Assembly: GCA_030065635.1 (NCBI GenBank)
Contig: JASJDJ010000011.1
Location: 1-64,000, forward strand
Length of the DNA: 64,000 nucleotides
Reading direction: 5' to 3'
Origin: Xenococcaceae cyanobacterium MO_188.B32
GTDB lineage: Bacteria > Cyanobacteriota > Cyanobacteriia > Cyanobacteriales > Xenococcaceae
Shown here: positions 17,368 to 26,273 of the stretch, in pieces
Numbering within the stretch: position 1 is the stretch's first letter
How the letters are laid out: every line of letters begins with the position of its first letter
Position numbers and translations under genes: made by a program
The notes under the pieces: generated by a model
What the model was told of the DNA's origin: nothing
Seen by the model: only the letters and a program-made list of their open reading frames with translations
The model's database searches: none

Positions 17368-19194
17368 TTAAATTCCTAACATCTGTAATTTGTACAGACT
17401 AGAATACAGTCCTTCTCGAGCCAATAGTTCTTCATGTGTTCCCGATTCAATTAGTTCTCCTCTTTTCAGAACTAGTATCTTATCGACATTGCTGATAGTA
17501 GATAATCGGTGAGCAATAATAATGGCTGTACTTTCTGTTAACAACTTTTCTAAAGCCGATTGAATTAGAGCTTCTGTTTTTACGTCTAGGCTGGCAGTGG
17601 CTTCATCTAATACCAAAACACTAGGATTACGAATCGCTACGCGAGCAAAAGCAAGTAATTGTTTTTGTCCACCAGATAAATTGGTGCCTCTTTCTCGCAA
17701 AATAGTATTGTAACCCTGAGGCAATTGCTCGATAAATCGATCGATATTGGTTAATCTAGCAGCTTCTTTGACTTGTTCGAGAGAATAATCATCTCCTAAA
17801 GTAATATTGCGTTTCACATCACCTGCAAACAGAAAACTTTCTTGTAAAATTACGCCAATGTAACGACGTAAATCTGCTTGAGATATATCGCGGATATCAA
17901 TACCATCAACTAAAATTCGACCACGACTAGGTTCATACAGACGACAGAGTAAACGAATAATAGAACTTTTACCTGCTCCTGTTGGCCCGACTAAAGCAAC
18001 TTTTTCCCCTGGTTTAATGGTAAAATTCAAGTCTTTGAGGACATATTCGTCTGGTTTGTAACCAAACCAAACACCATCGAAGATTATTTCTCCTCTACTG
18101 CTAGGTGCAATCTTTTTATGACTGGTTAATTTAGAAGATTCTGGATCGCTAATTTCAATCGGTTGATTCATCAATTCAGAAATACGTTCGATCGCCGTAA
18201 ACCCAGATTGAAACATGGTGAATTTATCAGCAAATTGACGCAAAGGGTTGAATAATCTTTGAGCGTAGAGAATGAAAGCAGAGAGAATACCAAAGGTAGT
18301 ATTTTCCCTGAGAACAAATATCCCTCCCAACCAGAGAACACCAGCGATCGCTACTAGAGAAATCCATTCTAAAGTAGCGGATACGGCGGAGTCATGAAAA
18401 ATAGTCTTATCTATGGCTTGGCGATAGCGAGTATTAATCGAACGAAACATCTCAGCATTATATTGTTCTCGCCGAAATAGCTGCACGATATTAATCCCCG
18501 CGATATTTTCTTGCAGCATAGAGTTAAGCTTAGAAAGTTCTTCTCTGGCACGATAATTTGCTTTACGATACTGTCGCTGAAAATAAATAATTAAGCCTGT
18601 TACGGGAATGAGCATCAACACCAACATCGATGCTAATCGCCAGTCCATTAAGTACATGGTTACCACAATAGCGATAATCGAAACCAAATCGCTAAATACT
18701 CCAATAGCACCACTAGCAAAGACATCTCCCAATGCTTCTACATCATTGCTAATGCGAGTAACTAATTTACCGACAGGAGTGCGATCGAAAAAACTGGAAG
18801 CCAGAGTAGTAACATGAACAAATAAATCCTCTCTTACTGCTGCGGTAATCTCTTGTCCAATTTTCTGGACTAAATATCCTTGAAGAGAAGCAAACATCAA
18901 ACGAATAATTACTGTAGCTAAGAGTAAACCAACTAAAGTATTAACTCCTTCAGCAACAGATAGATTTTCTAAAAAAGACCAAGTTGTTTCTTGTTTTAGT
19001 AGAGAGACAGCTTGTCCGATAATTAATGGTTGAATTGCTCCTGCGATCGCTAGAGGTACTAACAAGATCGTGGAGAGCAATAAAATACCCCTGTTACCAC
19101 GGGTATAAGGAATTAATTTGAGAAATAATCGCCAATCATTTTCTTGGCTTTTTCGTCGAGTTTTTGCTTCTGATAAGGGAGAGGAAACAGTCAT
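17368..19194 (-). CDS. ABC exporter, fused permease and ATPase (MsbA/MDR type)
   Basis: About 608 residues from the ATG at 19194; a GTG at 19221 would add nine. A six-helix ABC type I exporter domain (about 30-320) is followed by the ATPase domain (about 345-600) with Walker A GPTGAGKSS, signature LSGGQKQLLAF, Walker B VLVLDEATASLD and the switch His in IIAHRLS. Such half-transporters work as dimers to export lipids, drugs or peptides across the cytoplasmic membrane; the substrate is unknown. It is a single gene on the minus strand between hisC and flv1, with no dedicated partner visible. Confidence 0.92.
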   Translation of the reverse strand: MTVSSPLSEAKTRRKSQENDWRLFLKLIPYTRGNRGILLLSTILLVPLAIAGAIQPLIIGQAVSLLKQETTWSFLENLSVAEGVNTLVGLLLATVIIRLMFASLQGYLVQKIGQEITAAVREDLFVHVTTLASSFFDRTPVGKLVTRISNDVEALGDVFASGAIGVFSDLVSIIAIVVTMYLMDWRLASMLVLMLIPVTGLIIYFQRQYRKANYRAREELSKLNSMLQENIAGINIVQLFRREQYNAEMFRSINTRYRQAIDKTIFHDSAVSATLEWISLVAIAGVLWLGGIFVLRENTTFGILSAFILYAQRLFNPLRQFADKFTMFQSGFTAIERISELMNQPIEISDPESSKLTSHKKIAPSSRGEIIFDGVWFGYKPDEYVLKDLNFTIKPGEKVALVGPTGAGKSSIIRLLCRLYEPSRGRILVDGIDIRDISQADLRRYIGVILQESFLFAGDVKRNITLGDDYSLEQVKEAARLTNIDRFIEQLPQGYNTILRERGTNLSGGQKQLLAFARVAIRNPSVLVLDEATASLDVKTEALIQSALEKLLTESTAIIIAHRLSTISNVDKILVLKRGELIESGTHEELLAREGLYSSLYKLQMLGI

Positions 19195-19365
19195 TGAATA
19201 CTTTTGCTGCGATAGAGACACATAATATAGCTTAGTCGGAATTTGTAGTTTAGTAATGAGTCTTCAAGCAGTTTTTTCTAAGTAGATCCACAATTGCTTG
19301 GGCGATCGCTCTTTTGAATTTTTCATAAGCGATCGCGTTGTTAATTTTTAGTTTCAGAATAAATT

Positions 19366-21093
19366 CTAGTAATGACTACCAGACTTACGATGGTGGACGG
19401 CTGTTACTCCTTCAGCTTGTAAAACATTGCCTTTTTCTGCTATGGCATAGACTAGCCAATGATCGCCACATTCCATACGGTTATCTATGCGACATTCGAT
19501 ATACGCAAGGGCATCTGTCAGAATAGGGCAGCCATTCTCCGCTTCTTCTGTTTCTACACCCTTAAAACGATCTTCCCCTGGTTTAAAGGGTTTGAGGAAA
19601 TGTTTCATCAATCCAATATGTTTACCTTCTTGGAGAATATTAAGGACAAAATTGCTACCTGAATGTAAAAGAGATTCGATCGCTCTTTCTTTGGCTACTG
19701 CTATAGTTAACCCGGGAGGATTAAAAGTAGCTTGGGATACCCAGGAAGCTAACATCGCTCCTGCTAATTCTTCTTGTTTAGTGGTCACTACGCACAAAGA
19801 ACCAATAATTCTTCCCAAAGCTTGTTCTGTTCTTGCTCCTTCAGAAGTTCCCACAGCTTGTTTGGCTTTGCGAGTACGTTTAGCTTTTTTCAGGGTTTGG
19901 GCGAAGTCTATGCCAGCTTCTTCACAGGTTTTAATTACGGCATCCGTAGGCTTAAATTTAACACGGATCGGGTCAAATCCAAAAGTATAACCAGCGTTAC
20001 GGAATTTATTTTCCAACAGATCGATCGCTTCACCACTCCAACCAAAAGAACCAAATACACCAGCTAATTTAGTTTTATCTGCATTAGCAAGGACTATCCC
20101 CAAAGCCGTTTGAATTTGAGTTGGTGCATGACCCCCTAAAGTGGGCGAACCCATAATAAAACCTGCTGCTTTAGCGACTGCTTCTTTTATTTCGTCTGGT
20201 TCGGCAAATTCAGCATTGATCGATTCTACTCTCACTCCAGCTTTAGTAATACCACTAGCGATCGCCTGTCCCACAGTTGCGGTGTTACCATAAGCAGAAG
20301 CATAAATTAATGCCACACTAATATCTTGATTACTTTGTTGTTTGAGCCAAGTTTGATAATTAGCGGTTAAGGGAAGTAAACTGTAATAAACTAAAGGGCC
20401 ATGACCTACTGCATATATTCTCGCCTGTTTATCTGCCAGTTTTTCTAAAGCACTAGCTATTTGACGGGCGTGGGGAGCCATAAGACAATCAAAGTAGTAA
20501 CGACGGTCTTCTTGATAAACCGTCCAACCTTCATCAAAAACCTGATCGCCACAAACGTGCGCTCCAAAAAGCTTATCAGTATAAAGAACTTGGGTTTTAG
20601 TATCGTAGGTACAAAGTTGATCGGGGTAACGAGGATTGGGAGTCGGAATAAATTCGAGGAGATGACCTTGACCCAAATCTAGAGTTTCTTCACCTTTGAC
20701 TACCTTAATCTTTAATTCTGGTGATTCGATTAGTTTACGCAGAGATATGGCACCTGGATTAGAACAAACAAAAGTAATCTGAGGGGCTATATCTAATAAG
20801 GCTTTAATAGTAGTAGCTCGGTTAGGATTGATATGCCCCAAGATAATGTAATCAATTTTTTGAGGATCGATACGTTCAGTCAAGGCAGCGAGGAAAATTT
20901 CCGTAAATGATTCCCCTGGAGGGTCTAATAAAGCTATCTTATCCCCTTCAATCAAATAAGAGTTAGCCGTAGTTCCTTTTTGCAGAGCATATTCTATTTC
21001 AAATTTTAATCTATCCCAAGTGCGCGATCGCATGACTTTAGTTTCGGCAGCCATGAGATATACTTGAACGTCTCTGGGTTTATTGGATGACAT
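19366..21093 (-). CDS. flv1: Flavodiiron protein Flv1
   Basis: 575 residues in the cyanobacterial class C layout: a metallo-beta-lactamase-like domain (about 30-250), flavodoxin (about 260-405, with SAYGNTATVG and GSPTLGGHAPT) and a C-terminal NAD(P)H:flavin reductase domain (about 425-575). The diiron ligand stretch, which is HxExD in canonical proteins, reads GHINPNRATT, so acidic ligands are replaced. That substitution is known for Flv1 and Flv2 and absent from Flv3/Flv4; the whole sequence is closest to my memory of Flv1. Flv1 works with Flv3 in photoreducing O2 to water after photosystem I, protecting it in fluctuating light. No flv3 is in the window. Confidence 0.9.
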   Translation of the reverse strand: MSSNKPRDVQVYLMAAETKVMRSRTWDRLKFEIEYALQKGTTANSYLIEGDKIALLDPPGESFTEIFLAALTERIDPQKIDYIILGHINPNRATTIKALLDIAPQITFVCSNPGAISLRKLIESPELKIKVVKGEETLDLGQGHLLEFIPTPNPRYPDQLCTYDTKTQVLYTDKLFGAHVCGDQVFDEGWTVYQEDRRYYFDCLMAPHARQIASALEKLADKQARIYAVGHGPLVYYSLLPLTANYQTWLKQQSNQDISVALIYASAYGNTATVGQAIASGITKAGVRVESINAEFAEPDEIKEAVAKAAGFIMGSPTLGGHAPTQIQTALGIVLANADKTKLAGVFGSFGWSGEAIDLLENKFRNAGYTFGFDPIRVKFKPTDAVIKTCEEAGIDFAQTLKKAKRTRKAKQAVGTSEGARTEQALGRIIGSLCVVTTKQEELAGAMLASWVSQATFNPPGLTIAVAKERAIESLLHSGSNFVLNILQEGKHIGLMKHFLKPFKPGEDRFKGVETEEAENGCPILTDALAYIECRIDNRMECGDHWLVYAIAEKGNVLQAEGVTAVHHRKSGSHY

Positions 21094-21187
21094 AGTTTAT
21101 ACTTGTTTGATTGGCTGTATTTTTATATTATTAACTATTTCGATCGAGTTCCTGACAATACTATTGATTCAAGCGCGATTTTAGACT

Positions 21188-22099
21188 ATGCACAACTTTC
21201 TACCTATTGCTTACTTTCGCAACCAATTTATTCCTTTTGCTGAAGCCAATATTTCGATCGCCACTCATGCTCTACATTATGGTACTGGTGCTTTTGGTGG
21301 TTTAAGAGGAATTCCCCATCCTCAAAATTCTCAGCAAGTTTTATTGTTTAGATTAGACCGTCATTCTCAGCGATTAAGCAATAGTGCTAGATTCTTACAA
21401 TACGATTTGCCAGCAGATAAAATCCAACAAATAATTATTGATTTTGTTAAAAAAAATCAGCCCGATAAATCTTTTTATATTCGTCCTTTTATTTATACTT
21501 CAGATTTAGGTATTGCCCCCAGACTACATAATATTGAAAAAGATTTTTTTGTCTATGGTTTAGAATTGGGCGATTATCTACCTCCCGACGGTATTGTTTG
21601 TCGGATTAGTTCTTGGCATCGTCAAGAAGATAGAAGCCTACCCTTAAGAGGTAAAATTAGCGGTGCTTATATAACTTCTTCTCTAGCTAAAACAGAAGCA
21701 GTTAAATCTGGTTTTGATGAAGCAATTTTACTCAATTCTCAGGGCAAAGTTTGCGAAGCTTCTGGTATGAATATATTTATTGTCAGAGATGGTCAATTAA
21801 TTACTCCTGGGTTTGACCAAGATATTTTAGAAGGAATTACTAGAGACAGTATCTTGACTATTGCTAAAGATCTAGGTATTCCTACAGTAGAAAGACCTGT
21901 AGATAAAACAGAACTTTTAATTGCAGACGAAGTATTTTTAAGTGGTACTGCTGCTAAAATTACTCCTGTCAAAGGAATAGAAAACTATCAACTCTCCACA
22001 GATAGACCTGTTACTGAAAAATTAAAACAAAAGTTAATCGCCATTACCGAAAATCGAGAACCACAATATCAAGATTGGGTTTATGTAATCGATTGTTAA
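21188..22099 (+). CDS. ilvE: Branched-chain amino acid aminotransferase
   Basis: 303 residues of PLP fold type IV. Visible motifs are THALHYGTGAFGGLRG (about 26-41), the PLP lysine Lys156 in LRGKISGAYITSSLAK, EASGMNIFIVRDG (about 193-205) and the phosphate-binding SGTAAKITPVKGI near residue 259. It makes the last step of valine, leucine and isoleucine synthesis or starts their breakdown. D-amino-acid transaminase and aminodeoxychorismate lyase share this fold, but the pattern here is that of IlvE. It diverges from flv1 across 94 bp. Confidence 0.9.
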   Translation: MHNFLPIAYFRNQFIPFAEANISIATHALHYGTGAFGGLRGIPHPQNSQQVLLFRLDRHSQRLSNSARFLQYDLPADKIQQIIIDFVKKNQPDKSFYIRPFIYTSDLGIAPRLHNIEKDFFVYGLELGDYLPPDGIVCRISSWHRQEDRSLPLRGKISGAYITSSLAKTEAVKSGFDEAILLNSQGKVCEASGMNIFIVRDGQLITPGFDQDILEGITRDSILTIAKDLGIPTVERPVDKTELLIADEVFLSGTAAKITPVKGIENYQLSTDRPVTEKLKQKLIAITENREPQYQDWVYVIDC

Positions 22100-22227
22100 T
22101 CTCAAAGTTTTTAGCTATTAGTTATTAGCTTTTAGCTTCTACTAATTAGGATTTAACTAATAAATCATAATATTATCTTGTTGAATATTAAGATCGATTG
22201 CTTGAGTTAATTATTGTTTTTCTGCTT

Positions 22228-22713
22228 TTAGTTCGGGTTTTTTAGTGTAGCCAATACCTTACGAAAAATGATTTTATCATCGCCTGCTTTATAAAATTCG
22301 CGGATTCTTGCTTCCTCGTCGTACCCGTGCTTGCGGTAGAATGCTCGCACACCCTCAAAGTTTGGCAGTCCCGAAGTTTCTATCAATAACACGCGCTCTC
22401 CGCGTTTCGCTAACATTTGTTCGATATAGCACAGCAATTTTGCACCGATTCCTTCCCTCTGGCGGTTGGGGTGAATGGCAATAAAGTATAGATTCCATGT
22501 CCCCTCAGTATAGGGTTCTGGTGCGTAGTATGCTACTCCGACTGGATCGCCATCGTCATAGGTAATCCAAAAGCGATCGCTGTTAAGATTTCCGTCGAAG
22601 TATTCTGTTAACATACGATCGAGTTCCTCAAGCTCTTGCGGACTAAATAGATCGACCGCCCCAGCAATACCCATCAGAGCTTTCTTGTCATCGGGCGTAG
22701 CGAGTCGAATCAT
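22228..22713 (-). CDS. GNAT family N-acetyltransferase
   Basis: 161 residues from the ATG at 22713, which has an AGGA nine bases upstream and gives the usual GNAT start MIRLATPDDKKAL; an upstream ATG at 22737 would add eight. The acetyl-CoA loop is visible as HPNRQREGIGAKLL (motif A) and motif B as FYRKHGYDEEARI. Substrate unknown. The codon choice looks GC-richer (many CGC, GCG, CCC) than that of the neighbours, a mild sign of acquisition. It is a single gene convergent with ilvE. Confidence 0.85.
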   Translation of the reverse strand: MIRLATPDDKKALMGIAGAVDLFSPQELEELDRMLTEYFDGNLNSDRFWITYDDGDPVGVAYYAPEPYTEGTWNLYFIAIHPNRQREGIGAKLLCYIEQMLAKRGERVLLIETSGLPNFEGVRAFYRKHGYDEEARIREFYKAGDDKIIFRKVLATLKNPN

Positions 22714-22833
22714 GAGCAAATCCTCGATCGAGTTCATTTATCCGTTTCTAGCATTGTACTGCTACTGATGCTTAATAACAATGATATAATAATAGGATCT
22801 ACTTAATATCGCACTACACACTGAGATTAGTAC

Positions 22834-22866
22834 ACTCATTACTCATTACTTATTACTCATTACTTA
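22834..22866. repeat. Heptamer tandem repeat (ACTCATT)n
   Basis: Consecutive units ACTCATT, ACTCATT, ACTTATT, ACTCATT and a partial ACTTA lie between the GNAT gene and smpB. The same heptamer family occurs at 51026-51060. Confidence 0.7.
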
Positions 22867-22949
22867 CGAGTAATTAGATCGACTTGTCCTAACAAATTAA
22901 CGTACTGCGATAACAAGGGGAGATAGTGTAAATGATGGTGTAATTTAGT

Positions 22950-23417
22950 ATGGGCGATCGCAATCCAGGGATTAAAATTATTAGTGATAACCGTCAAGCT
23001 CGTTATCTGTATCACATACTAGAGACTTACGAAGCGGGTATTGAATTAGTTGGCACAGAAGTAAAATCTATTCGAGAAGGAAGAGTTAACCTCAGAGATG
23101 GCTATGCTTTAATTCGCAACGGGGAAGCATGGCTCTCAAACGTCCATATTTCTCCTTATCAAGCTAGCGGACAATATTTTAATCATGAACCACGTCGTAA
23201 TCGTAAATTACTTTTACACCGTCAAGAAATCAACAAACTAATTGGTAAAGTAGAGCAACAAGGTTTAACTTTAGTCCCTTTAAAAATGTATTTTAAGAGA
23301 GGTTGGGTTAAAGTAAGCATCGGTTTAGCCAAAGGAAAAAAACTACACGATAAGCGAGAATCAATCAAACGTCGTCAAGACCAAAGAGAAATCTCAAGAG
23401 CAATGAAACGTTACTAA
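22950..23417 (+). CDS. smpB: SsrA-binding protein SmpB
   Basis: 155 residues, the standard length. The beta-barrel begins with IKIISDNRQARYLYHI and includes the signature GIELVGTEVKSIREGRVNLRDGYA; the C-terminal tail is basic (KKLHDKRESIKRRQDQREI) as needed to mimic codon-anticodon pairing in the ribosome. SmpB delivers tmRNA to stalled ribosomes for trans-translation. No ssrA RNA gene is seen in the window. A HIP1 site overlaps codons 2-5. Confidence 0.96.
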   Translation: MGDRNPGIKIISDNRQARYLYHILETYEAGIELVGTEVKSIREGRVNLRDGYALIRNGEAWLSNVHISPYQASGQYFNHEPRRNRKLLLHRQEINKLIGKVEQQGLTLVPLKMYFKRGWVKVSIGLAKGKKLHDKRESIKRRQDQREISRAMKRY

Positions 23418-23517
23418 ATTAAAGCTTGCTGAAAAAATTAGATTGAGTATTGAACGCTGTGGTTAGCTATTAGTTTTTTATCTCACTGCTGTTGAGAAAC
23501 GGTGTAACTTATATAAC

Positions 23518-24696
23518 TTATCCAGGTACAGTCATGGTTTCATACATTGTCACCAATGCTGGCGGTAATTTAAATAAATATACTTCGGGTGTATCTAAGG
23601 GAATATAGCCTAAAATAGGAAAAATTTTCTTTTGTTTTAGCTGCTCTTTAAGATATTCAGAACTAGCAAATAAATGAGCAAGCTGCATAAGTCCATTAGC
23701 CATAACATTAATATCTGAATCTGTCTGATTTGGCCAAGAGTCAATAAACCCTTTCCAGGGAGAACCTGGTTCGACTGCTGGTTTCACCAGATAGCCTGCT
23801 GTTTCCAAGGCACCTCCCAATTTCATGGCTTTTCCACTAGCAGCAGCACTTACCATCCCACAGTTTTGGTGAACCATCTGAATAAGTACTACTACGTCAC
23901 GTCCGATACCTTCAAGATTATATTGAACCGTGGCACCTAAACTTAAATCATTGTAAGGATTTACCACATTACCGATGCTACGTTCGACAAAGAAACCTGG
24001 AATATCGTCACTGTCTTTAAGGCTTAAGCGACGTTCGTAATGAACTCTCGAATCAACACAGCCGAGGATCACACCGATAGGATTTTGACCCTGACCGGCA
24101 CGATTAAAGAAATCTGTCATTTCCCCAATGGGTATTCCTGCAAAGGGGTAATCGGGATTATTTTGTTGTTGTCTATACTCATCGACAAATGATTTATTCA
24201 CTTCGACAAGTTTAGCTAACGCCTGCCAAACTTCGAGCCAACCTTCTTTATTATTAGATTTGCTGTTACGAGTTTTTTCGATTTCGGTGGCAATAGTCGC
24301 TGAATTAAGCAGGGCAAAACCGTTTTTAGTTGGAGGTATAGTAGGTAGTAAGCCCATAGGCAATTTTTGGTCATTTTCGGCAGGGCTAGATTCAGCTGCT
24401 ATACCCCGAACTGGATTGAGAATGGTTTTTTCAAAAGTATATAATCCTGTTCCTACCAGCCCAGTTTTAATCAGGTTTCTGCGTAAAAATCTACTCCTGA
24501 GCATCTTTTGAGTTTTGTTGCCCAGATCTTCTGCTTGAGGATCGTCTGAAACGTTGTCATTTACGGTAATATATTTTTTTTTTCTCAGAAACATAATTTT
24601 TCCAATACATTTATTTCCTCTATTTTTATCTAACACTGGTTTTTCGAGGAGCAAACTACCAGCCTTGGACACTTTTATTTTTTGTGTCGAAAGCAT
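23518..24696 (-). CDS. Exported beta-class carbonic anhydrase
   Basis: Up to 392 residues. The zinc-binding residues of beta carbonic anhydrases are in place: Cys213, Asp215 and Arg217 (GCVDSRVH), then His276 and Cys279 (HQNCG). A segment at about 66-90 (RSRFLRRNLIKTGLVGTGLY) looks like a Tat or Sec signal, which would fit EcaB-type periplasmic enzymes. The N-terminus is uncertain: ATG codons at residues 1, 35 and 65 are possible, and a start at residue 65 (position 24504) would put the signal at the front. The gene follows the ictB-like gene by 82 bp on the same strand, suggesting joint transcription for inorganic carbon handling. Confidence 0.82.
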   Translation of the reverse strand: MLSTQKIKVSKAGSLLLEKPVLDKNRGNKCIGKIMFLRKKKYITVNDNVSDDPQAEDLGNKTQKMLRSRFLRRNLIKTGLVGTGLYTFEKTILNPVRGIAAESSPAENDQKLPMGLLPTIPPTKNGFALLNSATIATEIEKTRNSKSNNKEGWLEVWQALAKLVEVNKSFVDEYRQQQNNPDYPFAGIPIGEMTDFFNRAGQGQNPIGVILGCVDSRVHYERRLSLKDSDDIPGFFVERSIGNVVNPYNDLSLGATVQYNLEGIGRDVVVLIQMVHQNCGMVSAAASGKAMKLGGALETAGYLVKPAVEPGSPWKGFIDSWPNQTDSDINVMANGLMQLAHLFASSEYLKEQLKQKKIFPILGYIPLDTPEVYLFKLPPALVTMYETMTVPG

Positions 24697-24778
24697 TATA
24701 CAGTGACCAAAATGATTTATTGGTAAAGATTTATTAGTAACAATTTTATGTTTAAATTGTTGACTAATTCGGGTAAAG

Positions 24779-26188
24779 TTAATTGGAAATATTGCTTTCC
24801 AACAACCGATCTTTCTTCACTTCTTCAGTTTTTACCGTTTCCCATTGACTAGCTAGAATAGCTAACATAAACCACCAGAGAGTACTAATTTGGGGACGAT
24901 ACCAAACTGTATCGACAATGCCATGAGCCAGCAGTCCGACAATGGCTGCTGTAGCTGCTATTACCCACAGTCCTTGACGGTCTTTAAGTGCACGCAAACG
25001 GTTAATTTGGCGTATTCCATAATTAAGAGTAACGACGATTAACCACAAAAAACAGCCCAGTCCCAAATAACCCATTTCTACCAAATGCTCTAAAAAGATA
25101 GAATAGGCACTAAGAGCAGGATAACGACTATTCATATAGCGGGGATAAATTTGGTTAAAAGCGTCATGTCCGGGACCTATACCTGTTAGAGGATAATCCC
25201 TAATCATCTTAAATACTGCTTCCCAAACATTAATTCGGAAATTATTGCTGTCATCTGCACGACCGACAAAAATACTCAAAAAGCGCAATCTTAAAGGCTC
25301 TACCGAAATAATTGCGACTATTAACAATCCACCTAAACTACCAAATACTAATGGTAATAACCATACTCGCCAAAAACGAGGCAAGTATTCTCGCCACCAA
25401 TAATAAAGTAAGATTAATAAAAATGCGGTCATGGCTGCCATTGCTAACCAGGCCCCACGACTATCAGTAAAATATAAACAGGCAGAATTAACTCCTACCA
25501 TAGTCATAGCCAAAGCTTTTTGGAGCCAACTGCGCCAAATAAAAACTGCTGCTACACTTAAAGCGATCGCGCTTAAGAGATAGCCTCCTAATAAGTTAGG
25601 ATTGCCCAAATAACTATAAACTCTAGTATCGTTAGCCAAAGGAGAATTAGGATCGTTCCAAGTGGCTAATTGCTCTACTCCTATTAATTCTTGATGTATA
25701 CCATAGGTACTAACCAATAAAGCAGCTAGTAAAAAAGTGGTAATTACTCCAGTAGTTATCCTAGCCGAGCGCAAAACTCTTGCTGCTAAGGCAAATATGC
25801 CTAAATACAAAGTTAATATAATCCAGCCCGATAAAGCCTCTGACTTGACTGGAGAAAAAGCCGTAGCAATTGTTGCTACCAGCCAATATATAAATACTAA
25901 TATATGAATAGGTGTTACACCTTGTCTATCCCGTTCCGACAGAGTTATTATTATCCAATAACTAACTACTGCTAAGAGAAGGAATCCAATCAAACTAGTG
26001 GAAACAAAAGGATTAAGCATTAAGACAATGCTAAGCAAACAGGCTCCCAATAGTTCTGTCCACTGAAGCAACCAGCTACCTTCCTGCCAAGAAGATAATA
26101 TTCCTACTAGCCGATAAAAATAGCTTGAATTTAACCATTTAGACCAATGTAAATTAGCAAGTGCTATTTTTGTCCAGGCTGAATTCAT
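24779..26188 (-). CDS. ictB: IctB-like membrane protein (O-antigen ligase/polymerase family)
   Basis: 469 residues with roughly ten to twelve membrane segments. The central loop with YSYLGNPNLLGGYL and YFTDSRGAWLAM, and the later GIGPGHDAFNQIYPRYM, match the cyanobacterial IctB group of the Wzy/O-antigen ligase superfamily. IctB was reported to increase inorganic carbon accumulation in Synechococcus and in transgenic plants, but direct transport has been doubted and the fold suggests a glycan ligase. Here it lies 82 bp upstream of an exported carbonic anhydrase in the same direction, a context that favours a carbon-related role without proving it. Confidence 0.82.
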   Translation of the reverse strand: MNSAWTKIALANLHWSKWLNSSYFYRLVGILSSWQEGSWLLQWTELLGACLLSIVLMLNPFVSTSLIGFLLLAVVSYWIIITLSERDRQGVTPIHILVFIYWLVATIATAFSPVKSEALSGWIILTLYLGIFALAARVLRSARITTGVITTFLLAALLVSTYGIHQELIGVEQLATWNDPNSPLANDTRVYSYLGNPNLLGGYLLSAIALSVAAVFIWRSWLQKALAMTMVGVNSACLYFTDSRGAWLAMAAMTAFLLILLYYWWREYLPRFWRVWLLPLVFGSLGGLLIVAIISVEPLRLRFLSIFVGRADDSNNFRINVWEAVFKMIRDYPLTGIGPGHDAFNQIYPRYMNSRYPALSAYSIFLEHLVEMGYLGLGCFLWLIVVTLNYGIRQINRLRALKDRQGLWVIAATAAIVGLLAHGIVDTVWYRPQISTLWWFMLAILASQWETVKTEEVKKDRLLESNISN

Positions 26189-26273
26189 AATTATGAATAG
26201 AAAATATTGCTAAAAAGGTTAATGTGTATGCAGTTTAACCTAATTTTATCGAGATAAACAGATATTCTATTTT

